IMG/VR virus record: IMGVR_UViG_3300023210_000005
Location: 1 to 31,125 of that record
DNA length: 31,125 nt
DNA from: a virus
Direction: 5' to 3' (one strand)
Below, piece after piece: positions 1-7,373 of this stretch. Every line of letters starts with the position of its first letter. Positions within the stretch are counted from its first letter, which is position 1. Below the pieces are notes generated by a model, which made no database searches, had not been told where the DNA came from, and saw nothing but the letters and a program-made list of their open reading frames with translations. The translations under genes and the position numbers were made by a program.

Positions 1-127
1 GCACAAGGTTTAGTAGAGAATGTACAGATAATCAGTTCAGAGTTAGTTTCAAATGGTAACTTTTCACAGATAGGTACAGAAGAAGTATTAAACGGAAACT
101 TTTCACAAGAAGGAAGTGAGTTAGTTA
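1..127. repeat. Terminal direct repeat (left copy); circular closure
   Basis: These 127 bases are identical to the last 127 bases of the window. The repeat lies inside an open reading frame that continues in phase across the joint. The simplest reading is a circular (or circularly permuted) genome written out by an assembler with a k-mer-length overlap. A real short terminal repeat in the middle of a fibre gene is less likely. Confidence 0.95.
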
Positions 128-2661
128 CAAATGGAGATTTTGCTACAGATAGTGATTGGGGTAAGGGAAATGATGTTAATATAAGTGGGGGTAGTGCAAA
201 TTGGGTTGATGCACAAAATAATACTGGAATAAATCAATTTATATCTTTCAATAGTGGTTCTATATATAAGTTTAAATTTACAGTTTCAAACTATTCAAGT
301 GGTTCTGTTAAGGTTAGATATCCAAGCGTTTCACAATTAATAACATCAAATGGAGATTATACTTTTTACCTTGTAGCAGACCAAGTTTTAACACAAATTT
401 ACTTTCAAGGATTAACTAATGGGGATTCTAACATTAACCTTTCAATAGACAACGTTTCAGTAAAAGAAGTCGGACAAAATTGGGATTTAGTAAGTGGTGC
501 TACCATAGGAGATAACAAAGCAATTATCACTGGAGATGGTAGTGTTGCTGGATTAATAGAGCAAACAAGTGTTTTTGCAAGTGGTAAAACTTATAAAATA
601 ACTTTAGATGCAGTAATAAATAGTGGTGGTGGTTTAAATGTAAAATATGGGATTGGTTTTGCTGACAATATTGGCAGTATGCTAACTACTGGTTCTTACA
701 CCTTTTATTACACTGCTTCTGCTACAAAATCTTTAGTAATAGCTAGAAAAACTGGAGGGGTTGCTTATGATTCATCTATAACAAACATCTCAGTTAAAGA
801 AGTAGGGCAAGATTGGACTTTAGGTACTGGATGGAGTGTAGACCAAGCTAATAGTAAGGCTATAAGAACTAGCACTGCTTCAGGTGGGTTAGCACAATCT
901 TATAGTTTTGGTAATGCAAAAAAATATAGGCTTAAATTTACTATTTCAGATTATGTAAGTGGCTCAATTAAAGCGGAGTTTTCTGGTGGCGGTGGTAGTG
1001 ATTTGTTTTTCACAAGCAATAATATAGGAAACGGAACTTTTACTTTTGAAACTACGACTACAACAAACAGAACAGCATTTCAATTTTATGCTTTTAGTTC
1101 TTTTCAAGGCTCAATCACAAACATCTCAGTTAAAGAAATAACAGACGATACAAACATACCAAGAATAAACTACGAAGGGTTTAGTTATCAAGATTCTTTA
1201 GGAAGTGAGCAAGTTGTAAATGGAGATTTTAGTGTAGATAGTAATTGGACAAAACAAGTTGGTTGGAGTATTAGTGGTGGTAAAGCTAATAGTGATGGAA
1301 GTGGTAATTATCAAAGTATAAGCCAAAGCTGTTTGATTAGTCCAATAGGTAAAACATATAAAGTCACTTATGAGGTTTCTGATTATGTAAGTGGAGAAGC
1401 AAGATGTATATTAGGTGGTTTTACATTTGGTCAAATTACATCTTCTAATGGTGTTGTAACTGAATATTTAACAGCATCAAATGCATCATCTAATACATTT
1501 GTTTATATAGAAACAAGGGGAAGTGGTTTCATAGGCTCAATAGACAACGTATCTGTAAAAGAATATCTTGGTCAAGAAGTAGTACCAGATAGTGGTTGTG
1601 GAAGTTGGTTATTAGAGCCACAGAGTACGAATTTGATAACTTATAGTGAGGATTTTAGTGATGCTAGTTGGATTAAATCAGATTCAAGTATTACAAGTAA
1701 TTCAGTAATTTCTCCAGATGGTAGTTTAAATGCTGATAAAATAATTGCTACAGCAACAAATGGCTCACACGCAGTATTTGTTTCAATTTCATCAGCAACA
1801 TCTTCTGGCTCATCTTATTGTTATTCATTTTTTGCTAAAGCCGAACAATATACAAAGACAGCAATACGTATAGGAGGTGGTGGATATAGTGCTCAACCTA
1901 TGGCAGTTATTAATCTTTTAAATGGTACTGTTGTTAGTCAGCAAGGATTTACAAGTGTTTCTGTTACCAATTTTAACAACGGATGGTATAAGATTAACGC
2001 AGTTTTTACAGCAACAGCATCGGTAGCTCCAAATATTCAACCTATTGCAGATGGATTTATTACGACTGCCGATAATTACACCTATACTGGAGATGGAACA
2101 AGTGGAATTTACATTTGGGGCGCACAACTAGAACAACAATCATACGCAACCTCATACATTCCAACTAACGGAGCAGCAAACACTAGGCTACAAGATATTG
2201 CAGACAATAGTGGTAACTCTACTTTAATAAATAGTACAGAGGGTGTATTGTATGCAGAGATGGCAGCTTTGGCTGATGATGGGACAAATAGAAGAATTTC
2301 TTTAAATGATGGAAGTGATAATAATAGAATAAATTTAATGTTTACAGCTAACTCAAATCAAATTATATGTAACTACAAAGTTAGTGGAACAACAAGGGTG
2401 ACACTAAGTAATATAGTTACTTCTGTTCAAAACTTAAATAAAATTGCTTTTAAGTGGAGTTCTGGAGATTTCGCATTATTTGTAAATGGAATAAAAACAT
2501 CTGTAGATAGTAGCACTATAATGATGAGTGAAAACTCTCTAAGTAGCCTTGACTTTAGAGATGGTAATGCCTTATTTAATTTCTACGGAAAAGCAAAAGC
2601 ACTAGCAGTTTACAAAGAAGCATTAACAGATGCAGAATTACAATCTTTAACAACAATATAA
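1..2661 (+). CDS. Modular tail fibre/spike protein with LamG-like C-terminus, 3' part
   Basis: Continuation of the gene that starts at 30501; the frame is open from base 1, so the ATG at 679 is internal. In full-protein numbering, four more modules end in (S)I(D/T)N(V/I)SVKE at about residues 322, 433, 545 and 687, giving five tandem modules of roughly 110-120 residues with the one before the joint. Modules open with an (E)(L/V)V-NGDF strand and a W-rich segment, resembling carbohydrate-binding-type beta-sandwiches. A WLLEPQSTNLITYSEDF motif (about residue 702) starts the segment seen in many phage fibre/head-spike proteins. The last ~150 residues look like a LamG/concanavalin-type domain, including LFVNGIK and a final KEALTDAEL. 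Probable role: binding of surface polysaccharide during adsorption. The domain names are my pattern recognition and were not searched. Confidence 0.82.
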   Translation, partial: AQGLVENVQIISSELVSNGNFSQIGTEEVLNGNFSQEGSELVTNGDFATDSDWGKGNDVNISGGSANWVDAQNNTGINQFISFNSGSIYKFKFTVSNYSSGSVKVRYPSVSQLITSNGDYTFYLVADQVLTQIYFQGLTNGDSNINLSIDNVSVKEVGQNWDLVSGATIGDNKAIITGDGSVAGLIEQTSVFASGKTYKITLDAVINSGGGLNVKYGIGFADNIGSMLTTGSYTFYYTASATKSLVIARKTGGVAYDSSITNISVKEVGQDWTLGTGWSVDQANSKAIRTSTASGGLAQSYSFGNAKKYRLKFTISDYVSGSIKAEFSGGGGSDLFFTSNNIGNGTFTFETTTTTNRTAFQFYAFSSFQGSITNISVKEITDDTNIPRINYEGFSYQDSLGSEQVVNGDFSVDSNWTKQVGWSISGGKANSDGSGNYQSISQSCLISPIGKTYKVTYEVSDYVSGEARCILGGFTFGQITSSNGVVTEYLTASNASSNTFVYIETRGSGFIGSIDNVSVKEYLGQEVVPDSGCGSWLLEPQSTNLITYSEDFSDASWIKSDSSITSNSVISPDGSLNADKIIATATNGSHAVFVSISSATSSGSSYCYSFFAKAEQYTKTAIRIGGGGYSAQPMAVINLLNGTVVSQQGFTSVSVTNFNNGWYKINAVFTATASVAPNIQPIADGFITTADNYTYTGDGTSGIYIWGAQLEQQSYATSYIPTNGAANTRLQDIADNSGNSTLINSTEGVLYAEMAALADDGTNRRISLNDGSDNNRINLMFTANSNQIICNYKVSGTTRVTLSNIVTSVQNLNKIAFKWSSGDFALFVNGIKTSVDSSTIMMSENSLSSLDFRDGNALFNFYGKAKALAVYKEALTDAELQSLTTI
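37..141 (+). repeat. 39-nt (13-residue) mini-repeat inside the fibre gene
   Basis: Units begin at 37, 76 and 115 and each encodes (S/T)E-(L/V)-(V/L)-x-NG-(N/D)-F. The third unit is the first strand of a full module; the first two look like orphan copies of that strand. The in-phase 39-nt period suggests duplication or deletion of module starts by recombination. Confidence 0.75.
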
Positions 2662-2662
2662 A

Positions 2663-2986
2663 ATGCACATATACAAATTAGTTTTTGATACAGAACAACA
2701 AGGCAAACAAGTCTTAATAGATAACAACGTTTGGGAAGAAGTAACAGAAGAAGGTGTTACATCTATGCGTTACATAAACGGAACAAAAGGTGTTGTGAAT
2801 ATTGGAAAGGTAATAGACCCTGCTAAGACAACAGATCCAGAGCATCCTATTTATTATAAAGGTTATGCTTATGATGTTATGAGTACTGATGACTTAGACT
2901 TTGGAAGCAATGAGGTTTATCCTGCTGATAATGCAGCACATCAATTTTATGGATATCCTAGAAACGCAGAAGTGCCAAAACCTTAA
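2663..2986 (+). CDS. Small tail-associated protein, unknown function
   Basis: 107 residues, starting one base after the fibre stop, so it is almost certainly co-transcribed with it. It is acidic and soluble, with no signal peptide or membrane segment. It contains a predicted beta-rich start (HIYKLVFDT) and a C-terminal half with several aromatic residues (YYKGYAYDVM, HQFYGYPRN). Its place between the fibre and the endolysin suggests a fibre-associated factor such as a chaperone or cap, but nothing in the sequence proves this. No family recognised. Confidence 0.6.
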   Translation: MHIYKLVFDTEQQGKQVLIDNNVWEEVTEEGVTSMRYINGTKGVVNIGKVIDPAKTTDPEHPIYYKGYAYDVMSTDDLDFGSNEVYPADNAAHQFYGYPRNAEVPKP

Positions 2987-3000
2987 CTTAAATTTTTATT

Positions 3001-3444
3001 ATGAAAAAAATAAGTAAAAATATTTCATACAAAGAAGCAACATATTCTAATTATGCTAAAAAATATAAGATAGCAAATAAGCCTGATGATGAAAAGATTG
3101 AAAATATGAAGTTAGTTGCTGAAGAAGTTTTTCAACCATTAAGGGAATGGGCAAATCATCCTATTAAAGTAAATAGTTTTTTTAGATCTAAGAAGGTAAA
3201 TTCAGGAATCGGTGGCTCATCTGTTTCAAGTCATTTAACAGGTAATGCTATTGATATTACTACACTAGGTGAAAAAACTAATTTAGAATTATTTAACTAC
3301 ATAAAAGACAATTTAGAGTTTGACCAATTAATTTGGGAATTTGGATCACAAAACCCTAAATGGATTCACGTATCATTCAAAGAAAAAGATAATAGAAAGC
3401 AAGTATTAAAAACTTTAAGAAAAGGAATTTATTATACTTTATAG
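3001..3444 (+). CDS. Peptidoglycan peptidase, M15 family endolysin
   Basis: 147 residues. The zinc-peptidase signature SxHxxGxAxD is present as SHLTGNAID (His78, Asp85), and the third ligand lies in WIHVSF (His123). A typical M15 NSFFRS strand lies at residues 58-63. M15_3-type enzymes cut the peptide cross-links of peptidoglycan (L-Ala-D-Glu or D-Ala-D-Ala type); the exact bond cannot be told here. There is no signal peptide, so it needs a holin, and two small membrane proteins follow within 1 kb. The length is normal for a single-domain phage endolysin. Lysis role is strongly supported. Confidence 0.9.
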   Translation: MKKISKNISYKEATYSNYAKKYKIANKPDDEKIENMKLVAEEVFQPLREWANHPIKVNSFFRSKKVNSGIGGSSVSSHLTGNAIDITTLGEKTNLELFNYIKDNLEFDQLIWEFGSQNPKWIHVSFKEKDNRKQVLKTLRKGIYYTL

Positions 3445-3446
3445 AT

Positions 3447-3911
3447 ATGCCAATACCAAACAAAAAAATAGGAGAAAAGCAGAAAGATTTTATGATGAGG
3501 TGTGTTCCTCAGCTAATGATTTACCACGATAGGTCAGAAGCTATTGCAATATGCTATAAGTCTTTTGAAGGTAATATGGTTAATTTAGAAACCTATAATG
3601 ACTATCCTGAATCAGCAAAGAACAATGCTAAAAAAGTATTAAAGTGGAGAGAAAAGTACGGAAGTGAGGTTAAGGGAATGACTAGGGTTGGTTGGGTTAG
3701 AGCAAACCAATTAGCAAAGGGAGAAAACATAAGCAGGGAAACAATAGCTAGAATGTCAGCTTTTCAAAGACATAAAAAAAATGCAGAAGTAAGTCCTGAA
3801 AACAAAAGCACACCTTGGAAAGACAATGGTTATGTTGCTTGGTTAGGTTGGGGTGGAACATCAGGTATTAATTGGGCTTCTAAGAAGCTAAAATCAATAG
3901 ATAAAAAATGA
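3447..3911 (+). CDS. Conserved phage protein with WGG motif
   Basis: 154 residues, starting three bases after the endolysin stop. Two segments are visible. The first is a short N-terminal helical part with a KDFMMRC...AIAICYKSF pattern (about residues 13-40), similar to Cys-containing segments often attached to phage capsid or protease proteins. The second is a C-terminal domain (about 45-150) with the pattern YPESAKNNA, GWVRANQLAKGE, ISRETIARMSAF.RH and WLGWGGTSGINWA. This second pattern recurs in many phages of Bacteroidota and elsewhere, either alone or fused to head proteins. Its function is not known to me. The stop overlaps the start of the next gene (ATGA), so translation is probably coupled. 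Confidence 0.7.
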   Translation: MPIPNKKIGEKQKDFMMRCVPQLMIYHDRSEAIAICYKSFEGNMVNLETYNDYPESAKNNAKKVLKWREKYGSEVKGMTRVGWVRANQLAKGENISRETIARMSAFQRHKKNAEVSPENKSTPWKDNGYVAWLGWGGTSGINWASKKLKSIDKK

Positions 3912-4057
3912 TTTCAGATTACAAAACAATATTAATAAATTTAAGTAGCTTCGGCATATCAATGACCAATATAGATATAGGATTAAAAATAATTCTTTTA
4001 AGCATAACAATAGGATATACTATTCAAAAATGGTATTTACTAAATAAAAATAAATAG
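3908..4057 (+). CDS. Small one-TM membrane protein, probable holin
   Basis: 49 residues, starting with an ATGA overlap with the gene before and ending directly at the next ATG. One hydrophobic helix is visible at about residues 23-46 (IDIGLKIILLSITIGYTI), followed by a basic tail. Small proteins of this type beside a peptidase are typical holin or spanin-like candidates. Position and topology support a lysis role; the sequence itself is too short for firm family assignment. Confidence 0.6.
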   Translation: MISDYKTILINLSSFGISMTNIDIGLKIILLSITIGYTIQKWYLLNKNK

Positions 4058-4483
4058 ATGCCTAAAAAAAAATTTTCTGAAACTAAGGTTGGTAAATTCT
4101 TAAAAGGTGCAGCACCTAAAGTATTAAATATATTAGGTGATGTATTTCCATCAGTTGGTATTTTAAATAAGGCTAAGAACTTAATACAAAAAGATATTAG
4201 TATATCAAATGAAGATAAAGATATTGCTTTAAAACTGCTAGAAATAGACGTTATTGAGATGCAGGAAATTACTAAGCGATGGGAATCAGATAATTTATCA
4301 GATAGTTGGTTAAGTAAAAACGTAAGACCTTTAACTTTAGTATTTTTTTCAATATCTTATGTTATAGGATGGTTTTTAGAATATCCTTTAGATTCTATTA
4401 CAGGATTATTATCTTTAATTGTAGCAGCTTATTTTGGATCTAGAGGGTTTGAAAAGATTAAATCTATTGGAAATAAGAATTAG
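4058..4483 (+). CDS. Holin-like membrane protein (3TM holin type)
   Basis: 141 residues. The basic N-terminus (PKKKFSETKVGKFLKGAAPKV) and a hydrophilic middle are followed by a WLSKNVRPLTLVFF segment and two or more hydrophobic helices (about residues 92-110 and 115-130) ending in YFGSRGFEKIKS. This pattern matches the family annotated as 'holin of 3TMs, for gene-transfer release'. It completes the lysis module after the endolysin and the one-TM protein. No gene follows for about 160 bp, so it probably ends the structural/lysis transcript. Confidence 0.7.
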   Translation: MPKKKFSETKVGKFLKGAAPKVLNILGDVFPSVGILNKAKNLIQKDISISNEDKDIALKLLEIDVIEMQEITKRWESDNLSDSWLSKNVRPLTLVFFSISYVIGWFLEYPLDSITGLLSLIVAAYFGSRGFEKIKSIGNKN

Positions 4484-4640
4484 ATTACATTTTCTAAGTC
4501 TTTATTTTTATTATATTATTATATTTTATATTTATTTTTATATATATTTATATATATTTGGTTATATGTTTAAATAAAAAAATTTAAATTTATTATTTTT
4601 ATTCTACAAAAAAAAACATTTTAATCAAAATTTTAAAATT
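4484..4640. promoter_or_regulatory. Extremely AT-rich intergenic region; possible early promoter or origin
   Basis: 157 bp without a gene, separating the lysis module from the early genes. From about 4500 to 4620 there are only a handful of G or C bases. It contains TATATTTG at 4553-4560, a perfect match to the Bacteroidota -7 element TAnnTTTG, but no TTG at the expected distance upstream. It could hold the early promoter, a DNA-unwinding element, or both. I see no clear iterons or DnaA boxes. Confidence 0.45.
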
Positions 4641-4805
4641 ATGCAATTCAAATTAGATGTAAACCACCTTTATAAAGAAGATAAGAAAGAAGAAAAAGAT
4701 ATGTATTCAATTAAGTTAGAAACATATAATGGAAAGGTAGAGGGTAAGTTTGAAAGAAGTGAAATCAGGCATATTATACAAATCTTAGATAATGCCATCG
4801 AATAA
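4641..4805 (+). CDS. Small hypothetical early protein
   Basis: 54 residues. It is the first ORF after the AT-rich gap and overlaps the next gene by 14 bases. It is highly charged, with a Lys/Glu-rich stretch (about residues 12-20), then an amphipathic C-terminal helix (RSEIRHIIQILDNAIE). No family recognised. Its position suggests an early accessory factor, and translational coupling to the NinG-like gene is likely. Confidence 0.6.
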   Translation: MQFKLDVNHLYKEDKKEEKDMYSIKLETYNGKVEGKFERSEIRHIIQILDNAIE

Positions 4806-5187
4806 AAAGGTAAGCAGAAGTAAATTAGTTAAAAAGCTAGATACTATATTTAGCCAATATATTAGACTAAAAAATTCAGTAGATGAAAAAGCTACCTGCT
4901 TTACTTGTGGCAAGGTGGATCATTGGAAGAAATTACAGAACGGGCATTTTCAATCTAGAAAACATTATTCTACTAGATGGGATGAGGTAAATTGCCAAGT
5001 ACAATGTGCAGGATGCAATGTTTTTAAGTATGGAGAACAATATAAGTTTTCTGTAAATCTAGATGCAAAATATGGTGAGGGTACTGCAGAAGATTTAAGC
5101 ATTAAAGCACAACAAATAATAAAGTTATCAAACTTTGAAATAGAAGATATGATTAAAAAATATAAAAATTTGGTAGATTCAATGTAA
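4792..5187 (+). CDS. NinG-like recombination protein
   Basis: 131 residues matching the lambda NinG (Rap) family. A first Cys pair is CFTCG (residues 36-40), followed by the hallmark LQNGHFQSR (48-56), TRWDEVNCQVQC (61-72) and a second Cys pair CAGCN (72-76). In lambda, this family helps RecBCD- or Red-dependent recombination and can act on branched DNA. The zinc-binding HNH-like arrangement supports a structure-specific nuclease role. It lies with other DNA-metabolism genes, overlaps the small ORF before it and is followed by a terminator. Confidence 0.85.
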   Translation: MPSNKKVSRSKLVKKLDTIFSQYIRLKNSVDEKATCFTCGKVDHWKKLQNGHFQSRKHYSTRWDEVNCQVQCAGCNVFKYGEQYKFSVNLDAKYGEGTAEDLSIKAQQIIKLSNFEIEDMIKKYKNLVDSM

Positions 5188-5230
5188 TTAACTACATTTG
5201 AGTATTCTTTGTTCTGTTATACTTTGATAT

Positions 5231-5268
5231 TAAAAGGGGTAAAATTAATTTTTTATCCTTTTTTTTTG
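5231..5268 (+). terminator. Rho-independent-like terminator after ninG-like gene
   Basis: AAAAGGGGTAAAA (5232-5244) can pair with TTTTATCCTTTT just downstream, with one small bulge, and the 3' arm runs into an uninterrupted T tract. It closes the short 4641-5187 unit and lies just upstream of a promoter-like element at 5281. Confidence 0.6.
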
Positions 5269-5280
5269 TTTTAAACCTTA

Positions 5281-5306
5281 GTTATTAAATTTTTTGTTTA
5301 TATTTG
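5281..5306 (+). promoter_or_regulatory. Promoter-like element, GTTATTAAATTT class (copy A)
   Basis: Begins with GTTATTAAATTT followed by TTTG, matching copies at 9713 and 16505. A perfect -7 element TATATTTG lies at 5299-5306, 33 bp before the ATG at 5339. Unlike the other two copies, the -7 element is 18 rather than 35 bases from the start of the motif, so the geometry differs and a TTG -33 element is not seen at the usual distance. It follows a terminator, as expected of a unit boundary. Confidence 0.5.
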
Positions 5307-5338
5307 TTCAACAGAATTATTAATTAATATTAAAAAGT

Positions 5339-5488
5339 ATGATAACACAAAGAACTACCTTAAATAAAAAGGTAAAAGAATTACAACAGGAATTGTATGT
5401 GGCAGTTCTAAATGATAACAAAGAAATTATTCCTGATCTAGAAAAGAAGATTGAGATAGCTAAATCAACTTTATTAAATCTAGACTAA
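5339..5488 (+). CDS. Small coiled-coil protein
   Basis: 49 residues, first gene after the terminator/promoter pair at 5231-5306. Almost entirely predicted alpha-helix with heptad-like spacing (LNKKVKELQQELYVAVL, then IIPDLEKKIEIAKSTLLNL). Its TAA overlaps the next ATG, so the two small coiled-coil ORFs are probably translated together. No family recognised. Confidence 0.65.
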   Translation: MITQRTTLNKKVKELQQELYVAVLNDNKEIIPDLEKKIEIAKSTLLNLD

Positions 5489-5619
5489 TGGGAATAAATT
5501 ATTCAACAGAAACATCTAAATCAATCATAGAAGAATATGAGTTTAGAATAAAAGCATTACTAAAAAAGATAGAATTTTTAGAAGCACAAATAGAAGTATC
5601 AAAACAAATTTTTAAATAA
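5488..5619 (+). CDS. Small coiled-coil protein
   Basis: 43 residues, beginning in the stop codon of the preceding ORF (taATG) and ending one base before the next ATG. The C-terminal two thirds form a probable amphipathic helix (EYEFRIKALLKKIEFLEAQI). Tight packing between neighbours is the main argument that it is a real gene. Function unknown; with its neighbour it could form a hetero-coil, which is inference. Confidence 0.6.
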   Translation: MGINYSTETSKSIIEEYEFRIKALLKKIEFLEAQIEVSKQIFK

Positions 5620-5620
5620 G

Positions 5621-6040
5621 ATGAACAGAGAAAAATTAAAGGCTTTATATCTAAAGTATGAATTAACATCAGAAGATATATTTACAAAAGAAATTGGATT
5701 TGGGGATAACAAAAAAACCTTTACTATAATCACAAGGTCAGGTATTGAAAAAATACAAGCTAAAGAAAACATTAAGATTGCTTATAAAGTAATTAAATGT
5801 GAAACTAATTTTGCAGTAATAAAAGCAACTGCATTTTTAGACTTAAAGCCTATTTATACTTGCGAAACTTTTGGTAGTGCTTTGAAAGGAACTACTTATA
5901 AGGACGGAAATTGTCAAAGTTGGTATGTTGTAGAAATGGCAGAGAAACGAGCATTAAGCAGGGCAGTATTAAAACTGACAGGATTTTATGAATTAGGGGT
6001 ATTTGGAGAAGATGAATCAGATGATTTTAAAAAGAAATAG
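5621..6040 (+). CDS. Probable DNA-annealing/recombination protein
   Basis: 139 residues. The pattern TIITRSGIEKI (about 35-45), TCETFGSALKG (80-90) and a strongly conserved-looking helix VVEMAEKRALSRAVLKLTGFYELGVFGEDE (103-132, described in part) recalls the core of phage ssDNA-annealing proteins of the Rad52/Sak type, where an (A)xTxAxxRAL helix follows a beta sheet. Its place between a NinG-like gene and SSB fits a recombination role. It is shorter than typical Sak or Erf proteins and the family match was not searched. A conserved phage protein of unknown function is the alternative. Confidence 0.5.
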   Translation: MNREKLKALYLKYELTSEDIFTKEIGFGDNKKTFTIITRSGIEKIQAKENIKIAYKVIKCETNFAVIKATAFLDLKPIYTCETFGSALKGTTYKDGNCQSWYVVEMAEKRALSRAVLKLTGFYELGVFGEDESDDFKKK

Positions 6041-6042
6041 AT

Positions 6043-6141
6043 ATGAGCGAATCAGATTGTTGTGGAGCATCTAACTTGTGGGATGCAGGTATTTGTTCAG
6101 ATTGTGGAGAACACGCAGAATTTAATTTTACAGATAAATAA
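6043..6141 (+). CDS. Cys-rich mini-protein
   Basis: 32 residues, ATG two bases after the preceding stop. It has CC near the start and CSDCGEH in the middle, giving four Cys and one His that could bind one zinc ion. It sits directly before ssb. Real-gene status rests on its tight placement and on the presence of several similar mini-proteins in this genome. No family recognised. Confidence 0.55.
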   Translation: MSESDCCGASNLWDAGICSDCGEHAEFNFTDK

Positions 6142-6165
6142 ATTTAATAACTAAATAAATAAATT

Positions 6166-6459
6166 ATGAGTACACTTATTACAGGATCTATTAGAGTAGA
6201 TAAATTACCAAAGGAAAAATTTATCAAAGGAAAAGATGGAGCAGTTTATTATAATTTTACTATATCAGTTCAGGATGAAACTAGATATGGAAACAATGTT
6301 GCTTTTATGGATAGTCAAACCAAAGAAGAACGAGATGCTAAAGTTCAAAAAAATTACTTAGGAAATGGAAAAGTAGTTTGGACTGATGGAAATATCACTT
6401 TAGCAGAAAAAGAAGAAGCTAAAACTGAAGCAACTGCCGATGCAGATTTACCATTTTAA
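6166..6459 (+). CDS. ssb: Single-stranded DNA-binding protein
   Basis: 97 residues. The N-terminal OB-fold-like part starts LITGSIRVDKLPK and contains YYNFTISVQDE. The protein ends in DADLPF, the acidic tip by which SSB proteins recruit replication and repair enzymes. A variable, acidic linker (KEEAKTEATADA) precedes the tip. It is shorter than cellular SSB, which is common in phages of this type. A strong terminator follows at 6477-6514. Likely covers ssDNA during replication and annealing together with the protein at 5621. Confidence 0.85.
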   Translation: MSTLITGSIRVDKLPKEKFIKGKDGAVYYNFTISVQDETRYGNNVAFMDSQTKEERDAKVQKNYLGNGKVVWTDGNITLAEKEEAKTEATADADLPF

Positions 6460-6476
6460 GACTAACCATTTTTAAT

Positions 6477-6514
6477 AAAAAGGTGTAGGTTTTATAATCT
6501 ATACCTTTTTTTTT
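6477..6514 (+). terminator. Rho-independent terminator after ssb
   Basis: A 12-bp stem (left arm AAAAAGGTGTAG, right arm CTATACCTTTTT at 6499-6510) has one G:U pair and a 10-nt loop. It is followed by T residues to 6514. Confidence 0.8.
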
Positions 6515-6527
6515 ATATATTTATCAA

Positions 6528-7373
6528 ATGACAGAAAAACAGAACGAACACAGAATGTTAATGCAATTTATAGAGCAAGATTGTTTTATAAATTCTAAGG
6601 AAAAAGTAGACTATCCACCTGTAGCATTATCTTATGGTGAGAAAGTAGTAAAATCAAATAAAATAGATGGTGATTTAATTGTACCAATAGCATTAGGAAC
6701 ATACGGAAATCTATCAGTAGTAACTGCACCACCTAAAACAAAGAAAACATTTTTTATATCATTATTGGCATCTTGCTATTTAAGTGATAAAAATCAATTT
6801 GGTGGTGATATAAAAGGACATAAAGGTAATGATGGACAATTAATTCATATAGATACAGAACAAGGCGCTTGGCATTGCCAAAAAGTGTTTGAAAGGGTAC
6901 ACAAAATGGACTCTAATATTAATTCAGAAATTTATCATACCTTTGGATTGAGGTCAATAGACTATAAAATGAGAATTGAATTTATAGATTACTATTTAAA
7001 AGAAAGAATTAAAACACCATCTTTATTAATTATAGATGGTATTGCAGATTTATGTTCTGATGCTAACAATATTTCTGAAAGTAATCATCTAGTTCAGAAA
7101 TTAATGGAATGGTCATCAATTTACAAATGCCACATAATAAACGTTATACATCAAAACTTTGGTAGTTCAAAACTAGGTACAGGTCATCTAGGTAGTTTCT
7201 TAGAAAAGAAAGCAGAAACGGTAATACAATTAGAAGCTAATACGGTTAATAAAGATTGGGTTACAGTAAAGTGTGGAAGATCTAGAGGTTATTCTTTTGA
7301 TACTTTTAGCTTTGAAGTTAATGATTTTGGATTACCTCAAATAGTAGAAAATTTATATGACCCATTAAAATAA
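6528..7373 (+). CDS. RecA-superfamily ATPase (RepA/AAA_25-like helicase)
   Basis: 281 residues. Features in order: a Walker A-like loop TAPPKTKKTFF (about 66-76), IHIDTEQG (about 107-113), the Walker B strand SLLIIDG (165-171), and a sensor-like strand IINVIHQN (203-210) followed by GTGHLGSFLEKKAE. This is the layout of RepA-type hexameric helicases and KaiC-like ATPases found in phage replication modules. The Walker A is unusual: a Lys (K72) replaces the Gly normally before the catalytic Lys. It lies between ssb and a sigma-like gene. Likely the replicative helicase or a recombination ATPase; no separate DNA polymerase or primase is visible in the genome. Confidence 0.75.
   Translation: MTEKQNEHRMLMQFIEQDCFINSKEKVDYPPVALSYGEKVVKSNKIDGDLIVPIALGTYGNLSVVTAPPKTKKTFFISLLASCYLSDKNQFGGDIKGHKGNDGQLIHIDTEQGAWHCQKVFERVHKMDSNINSEIYHTFGLRSIDYKMRIEFIDYYLKERIKTPSLLIIDGIADLCSDANNISESNHLVQKLMEWSSIYKCHIINVIHQNFGSSKLGTGHLGSFLEKKAETVIQLEANTVNKDWVTVKCGRSRGYSFDTFSFEVNDFGLPQIVENLYDPLK

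Noticed and set aside
37-141. CRISPR array or diversity-generating retroelement template
   Set aside because: The repeats are coding, in phase and without spacers, and no Cas or reverse transcriptase gene is present.
679-2661. Stand-alone 660-residue fibre gene starting at ATG 679
   Set aside because: The frame is open from base 1 and, after closing the circle, from ATG 30501; ATG 679 lies in the middle of the third module.
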